The notes beneath the pieces were generated by a model, which was given only the letters and a program-made list of their open reading frames with translations, was not told the origin of the DNA and searched no databases. A program made the translations under genes and the position numbers. From contig NC_051092.1 of the NCBI RefSeq assembly GCF_901709675.1, forward strand, positions 13,202,491 through 13,266,490: DNA of 64,000 bases, read 5' to 3'. This DNA is from Syngnathus acus (Eukaryota > Chordata > Actinopteri > Syngnathiformes > Syngnathidae). Of this stretch, positions 1 through 61,100 are shown one piece after another. How positions within the stretch are numbered: position 1 is the stretch's first letter; the number at the start of each line of letters is the position of its first letter.

Positions 1-1072
1 ATTGGTGCATTTGCCACACGGACCAACAAATGAAAGGAGAAAAGAAACATAATCTTTTCTTATTTTCGACTTCATCTCTCAAGCTCCATAAAATGCATTA
101 GTGGAGTGTGAGATCAAAAAGACCTCAGACAATTGTTGCCATTTTTCTCTTGGAAGATAAACATGCTTTTTACATCTAAGGAACACACACTAATTTTTTC
201 TGCAAGGTTAGCTACTCGTAGCGAGCTATATTGGTACAGCACAATCAAAATGCACTATTGGAGTCAAAACTCATTATCAAGCAGTTACAAGCTTTTTGTA
301 AAAGCTTTTTGAATGAACTGGTGGTTGAAAATGTGTTTTCTTGGTGAGCCTTCGAACGGCTGATTAATATTATATATCACTCATTTTTAGAATGACACAG
401 GCACCCTACACACAAGCATGATTCAATTGTCTTTGCTGTGAAGTCGGATTCAAAGAAAAACAGCCCCAAGCCTTGAGGCAAAAAGAGGTTCACTTAAAGT
501 GCACAGACGAAAAAAAAAAAAAAAAGAGCAGCACAATGCAGTGGTGGCTTCTCCAAAAATGAAACTACTACGCCCCCTGGTGACCAAAAGTAAAATACAA
601 GATTCGAGTATAGAAAGATTCGCAACATAAAAACTCATTGGACAGACTGATGTGAATTCTTGAACGAAGAATAAATTGCTAAAAATTATAAGTAAGCTAA
701 ATAACTGGTTAAATAGTTTTCTTATTATAAAATGTTTACTGTATAATGTATTGTTCATATGAGGCAGGATTTGTTACTTCAGCACTGGCAGTCATGTTAA
801 AAGTTTTAGTCACTAAACATACAGTATTCTAAATGTAAGTCGTTCACTTGATGAGTTTAACCAATTACACCAGGACTGGTTTGCCCAAATCCTGTACGTG
901 CAGGAAGTTCTCGGTTTATGATGACAGTTTCGAAACAGCTCGCAATGAACTTGTTTGAATACATAGTCATTTGTAAACATGGGGGAAGGAATATATTCAA
1001 ACACGTTTTAATTCTTTTTTAAATAGATACACAAGGTTGTCTAAACAACAACGGGAAAGCAGAGAGACTCAC
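1..1072 (-). other. aebp2 intron 5 (partial), no exon seen
   Basis: This holds no stretch resembling the remaining AEBP2 C-terminus on the minus strand. A poly-A run lies near 510-525. I see nothing else, so the gene continues to the left of the window. Confidence 0.7.
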
Positions 1073-1197
1073 CGAGCTGCTAAAGACCACACTGTGGCCG
1101 TTGCCCACACTTTCAATATGAGTGGAGAGGTTGAGACAGACGGCTCGGTGACGGATGGCGTCCATGGTTTGAGCGTCAAAGAAATCATGGGGCCTCG
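1073..1197 (-). CDS. aebp2: aebp2 coding exon 5
   Basis: 125 nt: acceptor CCAG|CGAGG, donor AGCTCG|GTGAGT. It encodes [18 protein letters not shown] and the segment ending [16 protein letters not shown]. It ends in phase 0, and the following exon is beyond the left edge. Confidence 0.94.
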
Positions 1198-3272
1198 CTG
1201 GTACGGTAGCGGGACAGTGGAGGCAGACAAAAAACATCAGATTATCATTCAAAGTCAGACGTGTTTTTTTTTTTTTTTAGGTTAAATAAGAACCTCAATG
1301 AGTTGCTTCTGTGCATGTGTCTATTGGGTAGCGTCAGCGTGCCTCTTAGTTTACGTACGTAGGGAGCACCTGCGTTTATTCTTGAGCTTCTTCCTCTTGA
1401 GGCCAGCCTTGGACGGCGACTCCTCCTTGAGTTTTGCCTGGCTAGACATTTTGGAAGAGCTTTGCTGGCTGAAGTGGCTGGGGACGTGGCGAGCCAGCCC
1501 CCCCTGAGAGGCGAAACTTGCGGTGCAGCCACCAACGACGCACTGAGAGAAATGAAACACTTCTAAATACAAGCTGGAGCTTAACTATGGTGACAATATT
1601 GTATGTGTTGAATCATTCTACTTGAAGGATGACGCTGACAGGTTTTACCTTGAAGGGCTTATCACCGCTGTGGGTCAGCATGTGTCTCTGAAGCCAACTC
1701 TGACTAGTGGAAGGAGTGTTGTACACCTTGCAACCTTTCCATAGACACACAAACACCTAAAGAGCAAGGTGAACAAAAGAGAAACATTTTAAAAGTGTGT
1801 CATTGTGGATGAAATACTTCAAAACAGGTTTGTAGGAGAGCACGAATGAACGCCAATGATTCTTTTCAGAAATATACACCATTTGGAGGTTGAGCAGTTG
1901 AAATCCGTAAAACAACAAGCCCAATAAGCAAGATGGTTTCGTACGAATATACTGACCCCTCCTCGTTGTCCGTCCACATGGACGCCCCTAATATGTTCGG
2001 CAAGATCAGGGCTGGAGTTGAAGTACTGAAGGCAAAGGTCCCAGCAACAGGAGTAGGCCACGGTCTTAACAGTAGAGGAGCTGGCACTGCTCTGTCCGTT
2101 CATCATAGCCGGAGTGGAGCGCCCACTTGACACTGTGCTCTCCATCTCCATCAGTGTGCTGCTAATGCTGAAGGAGAGAGCAGGAGTGAAAAGTTCTTGC
2201 AAAAAATATTATGCATCCTGATTTTGACTATCAGTGACATACTGATAAGAACAATTAAATGCTCGATTGCGAGAGAGCAGAACCTACACAATTAACCTGT
2301 GTGTCCACTTCTGGTGACAATTTGGTTAATTTAAGAATCATTTGTGCTGTACAATATGGATTTAAAATATCTAGTTTTATTTTTTATTTTTAAATGATGG
2401 ACTTCATCGGTTACAGTAGCAACAACGGTACTGCTTTGGTACCATCTAGTGGCATCTTGCTGCCATTGAAATAATTTAAAGTGAATTGAAATCATCACTT
2501 GAACAAACAGAGCTTTGCCCCCCTTTGGTGGCATCTTTTGCCATACAACCCATTTTGAGTGTGGAAAATATTTCTTCTTTTTATGCACCAATATATTGTT
2601 TAAAAGAAAGTAGTGGGAGTGCGAATAGGTGAATCCGCCGGTGCACAACGCGAGAATGCGGGGTTCCACTTTTGTTTGTTTATTTTTATTCGCCCTGTTG
2701 CGTCCCCGGGGACAAGTGACAGCGCAACCCAAACTTTCTTACCTGTCTTCGGAGTCCATGCGGCTCAGCGGTTCACCGTCAGAGGAGGACATCTCCACGC
2801 TCGGCCGCCTCTTGTCACCCAGCGCCGCGTCTCCGCCGCTCAGTTTATCGCCATCCTCGCAAGTCGGTTTCTTATCGCCCTCCTCTATGCCGGAACACCG
2901 GCTCTCTTCCCCGGACTCCCCTTTAGCATCTTTCCCCGTGACACATCCGACGCGATCGCCATTGTCATCCGCAAAGTCCTGCGGCGGCTCTGATGGCATC
3001 TCCTCGGATGGAAGCTCCGTATTTCTAAGAGCGGGTGTGGTCTCCGGGTTGACCGCTTCTGGATCGTCAATCAGCGGCGCCTCGCTAGCGGCCTGCTCTG
3101 CTACCTCGCCGGCCTCCGCCTTCAGCTCCTCCATTTTCGTCTCCCTGCAGCTGGCTTGTTGCACTGATTTTGCTTCGGTTTTGCCGTCCTCATCGGTTTG
3201 AGTTTCATCCTCGCCAAGAGCGCAAATGTCGGCAATCGCTGCAGGAGTTACCTCGGAGGCAGAAGCCGCCAT
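1073..3272 (-). CDS. aebp2: aebp2, 5' part (five coding exons, 3' end outside window)
   Basis: AEBP2 is a nuclear C2H2 zinc-finger cofactor of Polycomb repressive complex 2. It binds DNA and nucleosomes and stimulates H3K27 methylation (family knowledge). The five exons join in frame to 386 codons. Order: an acidic, Ser/Glu-rich N-terminus (residues 1-176); the family signature [19 protein letters not shown] across the exon 1/2 junction; three C2H2 fingers (starts [24 protein letters not shown]); a Lys/Arg-rich stretch ([10 protein letters not shown]); then [19 protein letters not shown], which is nearly the mammalian sequence. The start is the first ATG of a CpG-rich exon, with MAASASEV following. 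All four complete introns are GT-AG. The C-terminal exons (mammalian VIAKRKED to QKRLKR) are not in bases 1-1072, so they must lie to the left. The symbol rests on remembered mammalian AEBP2, with very strong agreement over fingers and linker. Confidence 0.96.
1359..1542 (-). CDS. aebp2: aebp2 coding exon 4 (zinc finger 3 and basic motif)
   Basis: 184 nt: acceptor CTCAG|TGC, donor CTAC|GTACGT. It encodes [20 protein letters not shown], a Ser/Gln linker, KEESPSKAG, and the basic run [13 protein letters not shown]. The Cys after KNKRR is Arg in mammals as I recall them. Confidence 0.95.
1649..1756 (-). CDS. aebp2: aebp2 coding exon 3 (zinc finger 2)
   Basis: 108 nt, exactly 36 codons: [14 protein letters not shown] through [12 protein letters not shown]. 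Acceptor TTTAG|GTG, donor AAG|GTAAAA. Finger 2 is essentially the mammalian sequence. Confidence 0.96.
1957..2167 (-). CDS. aebp2: aebp2 coding exon 2 (zinc finger 1)
   Basis: 211 nt: acceptor CTTCAG|CATT, donor GAGGG|GTCAGT. It encodes [14 protein letters not shown], then finger 1 ([20 protein letters not shown], closing [11 protein letters not shown]). It joins exons 1 and 3 in phase. Confidence 0.96.
2743..3272 (-). CDS. aebp2: aebp2 coding exon 1
   Basis: 530 nt: ATG at 3272-3270, donor CAG|GTAAG at 2743/2742. It encodes an acidic, low-complexity region and ends [19 protein letters not shown], the first stretch shared with mammals. It lacks the long poly-Gly and poly-Glu tracts of the human N-terminus. 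An apparent ORF on the opposite strand is only its shadow. Confidence 0.95.
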
Positions 3273-3400
3273 TTCCGTGGCAGCTCAACACGCGAAGCAC
3301 TCTCCGTGTCAAAATTGGACCGTCGGTGGAAGTGGGCGGGACGTTGCACAAGCTGCTTTGTGATTGGACAGTGCGGCCACATGCTCTTGGTATTTAAACG
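3273..3400 (-). promoter_or_regulatory. aebp2 proximal promoter
   Basis: Immediately upstream of the aebp2 start codon on the minus strand are two CCAAT boxes (read as ATTGG on the plus strand at 3314-3318 and 3363-3367) flanking a GC box, GGGCGGG at 3334-3340. The CpG-dense zone extends from about 2600 to 3330 across exon 1. The arrangement fits a CCAAT/Sp1-type CpG promoter (inference). No TATA box is convincing. Confidence 0.65.
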
Positions 3401-3552
3401 CACCATGTGTTACTGTCTTTCTGATTTAATTCCTCTGGAGTTGTCAACAAGCACTGACCTACATTTATAACTTAAATTGTTACATTTGTCTTGATGACAC
3501 TGCTTCCAGTAGTGTATGAGATCGTTGGATTTTTTAACACGCTGTACCTCAT

Positions 3553-3873
3553 TGCTATCAAACTTAAGTCCCGGGGGCCAGATCCGGCACGCCGCATCAT
3601 TTTTCGTGGCCCGCAAAAGCAAAATTATGTGTCAATTCAATGTTTCTTGTTAGAATACCAACACTCTAAATTGTCTTTCCTTTTAATAGCGAGATATTGC
3701 AACATTTTTTGTTATAATCCTAATTTCAAAATAAATTCGAAAATTATTGAATTTTTCTGTTGCGTGTATGCGATAATATCCACCCATTCGTTTTTATTTA
3801 AGTCATTAATGACCCCACGTGGGAAACCATAACTCCAATGTGGCCCGCAACAAAAATGAGTTTGACAACCTTG
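3553..3873. mobile_element. hAT-like non-autonomous relic, copy A
   Basis: About 320 bp in the aebp2-plekha5 interval. The left end contains cccgggggccagatccggc and cgtggcccgcaaaag. The right end is tggcccgcaacaaaaatgag followed by tttgacaacc. The ends are inverted repeats of the motif GTGTCAAACTC plus GGGCC, shared with copies at 33.5 kb and 47.8 kb. The hAT assignment is by resemblance of the ends only. Confidence 0.6.
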
Positions 3874-4287
3874 CTGTACATTCTTAAAGTTAAACACTTA
3901 AATACAGATTTTGTCTTGGATATTTATTGATTGCATAAATAGTCATTTGGGCATTATGGCAGATGAGAGTTGTTGCAAAAACTTTTTTTTTAATGCGAGG
4001 GATTCAGAACAGTTCTGTCATACGGCACGTTAAATGAAGAACCACCTTGTTGGTAGACCGAGACCACACGAGGGCGCCATTTCACTATTTGTAAACTGGG
4101 TGTTGAAGCTCAGAGTAGTGAATGAACCCAAATGTGATAGAAAATGGATCTATGAAAACATATTTTCCACATCTGACATTCCTGCAGGCCTGATATTGAC
4201 TCCACAGCTGGATCATGTGCTTAATCTCATTAATCATGTGAGAAAAGAAAAAGTAGAACAGCAAAGCTTTTTTTTAAGAACAGAACA

Positions 4288-5266
4288 TTTATTTCATATG
4301 ATATAAAACAGATGGCATATGAACATTTGTAAATTAAATCTCATCTGTAACCACGTGTTTGATACATGCTCCCATCCTGCTGCATGCAGCAAGATTCTAT
4401 ACATAGTAAGCCTCTTAATTACACTTTGTACAAGTGAGAAATATGCAACCTGCATCCACAAACTTTGGAGTTAATTATTGCTTCTTTTTTTTTTTTTACA
4501 TGTGCTAATATCTTCTTTTAATACTAGGCTTACAAAAAGTCATAAAATCCAACCAACTGCAGATTTTGTTTTTCATCTGTTTAAATATAACTCAGCAATC
4601 ACAAAGAAACAAGAAGTCTAGAAAGACTTAAAACGTAACATTCATAAAACAGTTGTCAGTATTTTAACACAGACTGACGGATGTCATTTCGAAGAATTAA
4701 AACTTTTGAAAAAAATGTATTGTATTAGTCTGCAGTACCAAAATGAGGCTTCTCTACATTGTTGTTTATATGCTCACCTCAAGAAGCAAAAACCTTTTCC
4801 ACAGTAAATAGCTTAAATAATAACCAACACTTTAAAGAATACCTATTAAACTATAAATAATTTAAAAAAAGGGTAAAAACTTTTCAAGGTTAAGAACAAC
4901 ATAAAAGCAGTGTGGTAGTCCCAAAAGAAATTAAATGTTATTGGTGGTGGTAGCCACTTGGAGTGCTTCAGATGTCACAGTGATCACACATTTACACACT
5001 CACGCACACACGAGTCAGATTTCAGAGAAGCACGTGGCCGTGTCCACTGTTATTTCCTTCATGTGTATGTTTTGACTGAGGCCAGAGCTTGTGCTAAGGA
5101 GAAAAAGAAAAGCGTCAATCAAACTTGATGCGGGAGAATTTCAAAATTTCCCGGTTACTTCAAACAGACAATACGTGACTAAGGCTAAGAACAACAGCGA
5201 GGACACACACGAGTGTAATGAGTGTGAAAAAAAGACAACAGGTGATGAAGGCCCTTACTGGTGCTA
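4288..5266 (-). other. plekha5: plekha5 3' UTR with candidate poly(A) signal
   Basis: About 980 AT-rich bases downstream of the plekha5 stop on the minus strand. The plus strand reads TTTATT at 4288-4293, which is AATAAA on the transcript and a plausible cleavage signal. Other weaker signals exist further downstream, so the exact end is uncertain. No ORF of interest is present. Confidence 0.6.
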
Positions 5267-54878
<49,612 letters not shown>

Positions 54879-55145
54879 GTCTGCCAATGGAGAGAGACGC
54901 GCGCGCAGGCACGCAGCGCGTACACGGAAACCTTGGCAACGGCGGATGGCAGCCGTCAGGTATGCTTCACGAGTTGCCCACTCGTTGACGTGTCATGTTT
55001 GAAAGTTGTCCGGAATCACTTTGACAATCCCGTTCCTCTCCGCCGGACGCTGTTATCGTTGCCACAGCCCGCCAGCAGAGCGCGTGAAGGACCAAAGGGG
55101 CAGGGTATTGATCGGACAGGGGGGGGGGGGGGGGGGGGGGGGGGA
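54879..55145 (-). promoter_or_regulatory. plekha5: plekha5 upstream promoter region
   Basis: CpG-dense sequence upstream of the start codon on the minus strand (gagacgcgcgcgcaggcacg near 54893), consistent with a CpG-island promoter that also covers exons 1 and 2. The transcription start cannot be placed. It ends at the 26-G run. Confidence 0.55.
55119..55144 (+). repeat. 26-base poly-G run
   Basis: Uninterrupted G on the plus strand (poly-C in the direction of plekha5), about 240 bp upstream of the plekha5 ATG. Confidence 0.95.
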
Positions 55146-57630
55146 CTTTGAATTGACAGTCAGATGTGTCAAATGGTAAACACAAAGGGTCACTCGTCGC
55201 ACCTGAGATTGCTCATGCGGTAACATTTTTGGATGCAGGCTGGTTGCTTTGCTTTCAAAAGGGAAGTCAACTCCAAAATTTCCTCCAAAATTTAAAAACA
55301 AAATCATGTCAACTTGCAATGTCAAATTTTGAGAAGAGAAATTAATTTATTCCAGAAATTTCAGAAAATGCCAAGTGCTCTTTCTCCATCCATTAAAAAT
55401 TCATTCCATCCATCTGCACAGTGTAACAGACTAAGTTTTCTCAGCAGTGTATTTTTTTTTCTTTCTTTTTTTTACACGGAGGAAATGAGAACTCAAAATG
55501 AAATCTATTTTTTGTCCCTCTTGATCCCTGTCAAAAACAGAAAATGAGATTTTGATCATGTACTCACATTTCTTGAATATCCCTCCCTTTCCCCAGATCC
55601 AATTTAAGATTATAAAAAGCTCTTGCTTTCTATCCCGACTGAGCTGGCTATCACAATATGCCATTGATACACGAGTATGACTCACTCAAGATTTGAGTTG
55701 CGTTGATCACTGATCTACTTCAACATCAAAAGTACTTTTTGTTTTGTTGTGTCCAAAAGCAGAATAAATTACCACATAGTCATTTGTGACCATTCCCACA
55801 ACGGCGCAAGGCTCCCTCTCAGATCTGCCAGCCGGCACTTGTTTGTGAAATTACTAACATCGTACCAATATCTAAACTGCCTCTGTGCAGAGTACACCGT
55901 ACATGATTTATGCCGGTCACGATACATTCCATTCACAAACTTCACAGACACATTTTCATCACTGAGCTGTGAAAGTGCTACATCAGCCTTTCACACCAAA
56001 CAAAAACAAGTCATCCAACACCCGCTGGCCCTCGCCTGTTTGTTCCTATTGTGTGTCAAACACATGGTACCTGACTGTTGTAAGGGAAATGGGTGTTGGG
56101 TGATGGGAAGGGGATCTACCAAATGCTACAGTCATCTGCTTTAAAGAATTAAGTAGAGGGCAACTGGGGCATTGTCTCATCAGAAGAGAAAAAGCAATGA
56201 GCCAACTGATTGTGTATACAAAATACCTCTTTGTTTTGCCTCGGGTCAGTAAAGCAATAGTGTGTGACATCACAATTTTCTCACAAATGTCCCTCTAATT
56301 AACCTTCTATTGATCAGAGTTGCAGAAGCTGGTGTTGTATACTGAATTAGCAAACTTTTAATTGTCGGCCCAAACTTGTAGTCGAGTTTCGCAAAATATA
56401 CAGCCAAAACTTTCAGTTCAGTTCACCTTTTAAATGCAGCCAAATATTTTTTCCTTGCCAATATAAATGATGTCATTAACCCATGATGTGTTCTAATTGT
56501 AACAAATATCAGTCAAAAACATTCCTACTGAATCAACGCAACAAAAACACAACATAATATTGCATAAGGTATATTCTTACATAATTGTCTTCGTGCTCAG
56601 CTCATCCACGCATCTCTGCTCAGTCAGTTACACAGAGCAGACATGCACCATGAGAATGTATTGAATTGTGCATCATCAAGCATCTGCTTTGTTTTGATGC
56701 CAGCCCAGAAGTACTAACCATGTGCATGTCTGCATTTTACAAGAGGACACACTCACCGTTTTAGACCGGGGAGTGACTTGGCATGGTTGCAGTTCTCATC
56801 TGCTTGGCGTTAAAGATGTTATAGACAGACATTAACCGGCTCTGTGAATCGAGAGCATTTACGATTGTAAAAGTGAGCTATCAAACTGCTCCCGCGAGAT
56901 TGTTGCAATTATGTGATTACCTAAACACAACAGAAGTATCCGATCACAGAAAGCGAGTGTATAGGTGACCAAACCCGATACGATTTTATGATACTAGTGT
57001 TCAGCAAAAACATTGCAGACTGCGTCGTATGAGCTCATCTACGCTCCGATTTCAACACATTGTATCGTTTGACTAACATGAAAAAGCTACAGGCTAATTG
57101 GTAGGAGGAATGCAGGAAGCTAAAATAAGCAGTGTAGGTCACTAAATGTTTGTCAAAAGGGCTCTAATTGTTCACGCTCAACATGGCAGCCTGTCGCTCG
57201 TCAAAACCCGACAACCCTTAAAACGGGCCCTCGAGGTCCGACTCATTGACCACAGTGATGACATCATCTTTTTTTTTTTTTTTTTTACGAGATTTCCACA
57301 ACTGATATGTGCCATTATGTCTGAATGCGCCGGTACTTGTGTAATTAAAGGATGGTTTGTGTGTTGTATGAGTCAGTTGATTGTAACATAAAAATCATTT
57401 GCAGCTGTTCAGCGGCCATGACAAACACCAAACTATGCACCCTCCACTCCTTTGTTGTGGTTCGTCAAACAAAGTGTTTCCTGACACTCTCTGGTTTATT
57501 CATAATTCGAAACCTAGAAAATAATGGAATCACTCCAGTACAAAGTCAAACTGTTTATAGGCATTGTAAAATTTCAGATAATATGTAAGTTACATATGCA
57601 TGTGGTTGTGCCGTTTTTTTCAAGGATACA
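55146..57630. other. upstream intergenic region, no gene seen
   Basis: AT-rich. No exon with recognisable similarity and no repeat family. Open frames are short and unsupported. Confidence 0.6.
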
Positions 57631-57819
57631 TCAGGGGTCCCCCCCCCCCCCAAAACAAAAATTGTTCACAAATCGGCATAATTCTTCAAAAAAGTCTGAT
57701 ACAAATTCACTAAATGCTCTATACGTAGGATGATTGGAAATGGGGGAAAACATCCAAGAGTTATTACCTGGAGGGGCCCCCAGCATATTTCTGGGGGCGC
57801 CAGCTCGGCCAGTCGTTAG

Positions 57820-58110
57820 CATGCATACCCGCCTTTTCTCATTTTTTTAATCTTAGCTCAGGCTATTGTGTGTGAAGTTTGCACATCCACCCTGCGCTCG
57901 TGTAGGTTTTTCCCATGTACTCTGCCTTCCTCCCACATTCCAACAGCATCCAAGTGAGCGTAATTAAAGGTTCCAGATTGAGTGTAGGTGTGAATTTTTG
58001 TTTGTCTATATGTACCCTGTGATTAACTGACCATCAGTTCAGATTGCAAAAAGTTAGCCAGGATAGACTCCACCTTCCTCATGACCTTTAACAGGTAAGC
58101 AATAGAAAAC
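57820..58110 (+). repeat. degraded fish interspersed repeat
   Basis: Contains ttcctcccacattccaacag, gtaggtgtgaatttttgttt and gtctatatgtaccctgtgat in the order typical of a common teleost dispersed repeat. Heavily diverged. Confidence 0.55.
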
Positions 58111-61100
58111 TGGTAGACAAACCACCAATCTTAAAAACCAGACATTTACTATTCTGTTTACCAAATCAAGTCAAAAATAAAATAGCACTGATAATCACAA
58201 AGTTGCTGCATTTCCCATTACATGAATATTTTACACTCGTAGCAAAATAATCAAGTTTCCATTAAGATCTCTGCTTTATGACTGTACAGTATTTGCAATT
58301 CTATACCAAGCAAATATGCTTTCAAAATGAGTGAGTCAAAAATGTTTGCCTTTTCTCCATTACACTCATGACCACAAATCAAATACTGTAAACGACCGCT
58401 TGACCGTCTTATTAGCTCCAACATGTTTAAAAAAAAATTAAAATACGACAACGCTGCACTTGGAGATGACTCCACACAGCAATTTGATGTTTTCCTTTCT
58501 GCTGACATCACAAATTCCAGTACGCGCCACCTCCTACTTTATCACGACTGTATGCCTCCGCCCTGCAGTGTATTTTTGCTTAAGTAGCAGATTAGAAATC
58601 AATTCGGAATAAGATCATTCCAATGTGCACCTAAAACATTTATGAAATCGTAAAGGCTAAAAAGTATATGGACTGAAAAGAGGGAATGGCGGAATGGAAT
58701 CTAAAGGGGAACTTTAACATCTGCTTGTTTTTTCTCCCCAAGCAGTTCTCCCTCCCTTGTTGACGCACACATCCTGTGTCTTATGGGAAGGCAAAGCCAT
58801 GTGACAGAGCTATTTTGACCATCTTCTTCAAGAGCACCCCGGGTCATGTGAGCAAAAGTAAGAAAGAGGTCTGTCCGACATTCATCTTTTTAATTCGGCA
58901 ACACAAAGGGATTTCGATTCAGGAGAATGGAGGGTTAGGCTTTGGTAAAATTGTTGTTCTAGAAGATGTCCACAGCAATAAACAAAAAATGGATGGGGTG
59001 CCAATCTCACGCAAATAAAGAGGTTCTTTTTTTTAAATAGTTGCAGAATTCCCAAAATGACACTTGTATGCACCGCCTGGTGGGAAACGAGGGGTGAAGA
59101 AAGTTGAACTGTAAATAGCATTATTTTATTCATTCATACTAAAAGTTTTCTTTCTCTCTTTCTGAAAAACAACAAAAACAAACATCCTGTTCTTTGACAT
59201 CACGGGACATATTTATGGATGAACATCTGTTACTGAGGCTATTTTTGAGCTTGCCCGTATTTATAATCGAAGGTCACACACAGACACACACACGCACACA
59301 CACACGCATGCACTATTTACACGTTTCATCACTCTAAGTAGCATAGTTACTAAACATGCATCCTTGTTTTAATTACTTGAAACGCAATTGTGAAAGCTTG
59401 TGTTTTTACCTAACATGTTATTGGTGGGTCAGAAAACACTGATCAACATTATATAGTGTGTACCCTATGCGGATGGGCGGATATATATCAAATAATTTCC
59501 CAGACGAATCCCAAACTACCCAAAGGTCAATTATCTGGTCTTCGACCTGTGGGATCCAAGTATAATGGGGGGGTGCAGTGCCCCAATGCGACCTACCTCA
59601 ACTCCGCCACTGCTTTTTGTTTTTGTGCAAAATACACAGATTTAAAATTCAAATGTCTGTATCCTGTGAATTTAAGTTTTTCTTAATATCTTCAATATGT
59701 AAAAACACACAGTGTATGTTGACATTAAACCAACCTAAGAATATCAAATCCTTAGCTACCTCATAATTTGATTTAAAAGCAACCTAACCTAAAACTACAG
59801 CATATTTTTGGAATCGCCCACACAGTTAGAGAAAACCAAAATCCACAATTAACTTTGTAACAGTCGTTCTAATTTAATCAACGTTGAAGGACTGTTTATT
59901 ATTAGTCTGTGGATTCTGTTCTCACTTTGAGAAAGCACCTGTCCAGTGTGCCTAACAAAGGCCTAGTAGCACATTCAAAGATGAAATAGAGTACGTGTGT
60001 TTGGAAAGGAATCAATGGCTCTCTTGGAAAAGACAGCTGAGTCCTGTGGAGAAGTTGTCCCTGGGCCACTAAACACATCCATGTGCTATACACAAGGCCA
60101 TCTGCTGCCTGTGCTGGGACACCAAGGTAAAAGCGACAGGCAGAGAGAGAGAGAACTCTCTCGTGGAGTCAATACGTATTGATTGTTCACTTATCTCAAA
60201 GGCAGCCTGGCTGATGAGATGTCAGACACGCGCTCCCCTGCAGTCAGGCCATAGCCAGAATCGGATGGAAGCACTGTAATGTGAAGGTTAAAGATTCTGA
60301 ACAAGTTGACTTGGGGAAAATGTGGTCCCGAGCAGAGCTGTCAGTCTGCATGTATCAAGTTTAACCCCCGCCCATCCTCCCTCAGCATCCACCACCACCA
60401 CCATCAAACCTCCGCCTCATTTTTCTTCTCTCATTTGATCTGATTGCAGGCAGACAATTAATGGCTCAAACTCATGCACTGCAATTGCTGAGGTCAGCAA
60501 AGCAACTCGATTGCGGGTGACTAAACCGTTAAAAGTGACAGAGATGCATTGATAAATGGATGCATAAATGCAAACATCGTGGGAAGGATCACATATGAAT
60601 GAAATGTCATTCAGAAGACCTTTCTGTTAACAAACGTGGGAGGAAAAAAATTGTGGACTGCTCTATTTATTCTTGTCTTATTATTTTTTCAAGTTTCCAT
60701 ATTTAATTTAATTTCATGTGTTTATTAGAGGATTTGATGCAGTCATGATGTAACCTCATCAACTAAATCGATCATTTGCACCTTATAACAAAGACGCTAG
60801 AAATTAAATGAATGGCCTGTTAAATGTTCAAAAACAAATAAATCTGACTCTGCTCTTCAACAGAATGCACCATAAAAATAATTAAATAATATGTGAGGCA
60901 TTGAGCAGACCAATTGCATTTGTAACTAGCATGCAATTACTATCGTGTCACTAAATGTGTTCCTCGGGTTCCTAATGCGCGGATCCTGATTACTGTGAAA
61001 TTCAATTAATGGATCGCTGCTTAATTTGCTGCGCCGAGATGAATGAGGTCCCCCTTAGCGCAACAACAGTTCAACAAACACTTAATTCTGACGTTTAAGT

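Noticed and set aside
813-1004. Possible aebp2 exon 6
   Set aside because: The minus-strand translation does not resemble the AEBP2 C-terminus and no acceptor fits.
2613-3201. Plus-strand open frames of 126 and 190 codons
   Set aside because: They are the antisense shadow of aebp2 exon 1 in CpG-rich sequence; the minus-strand frame has family similarity and splice sites.
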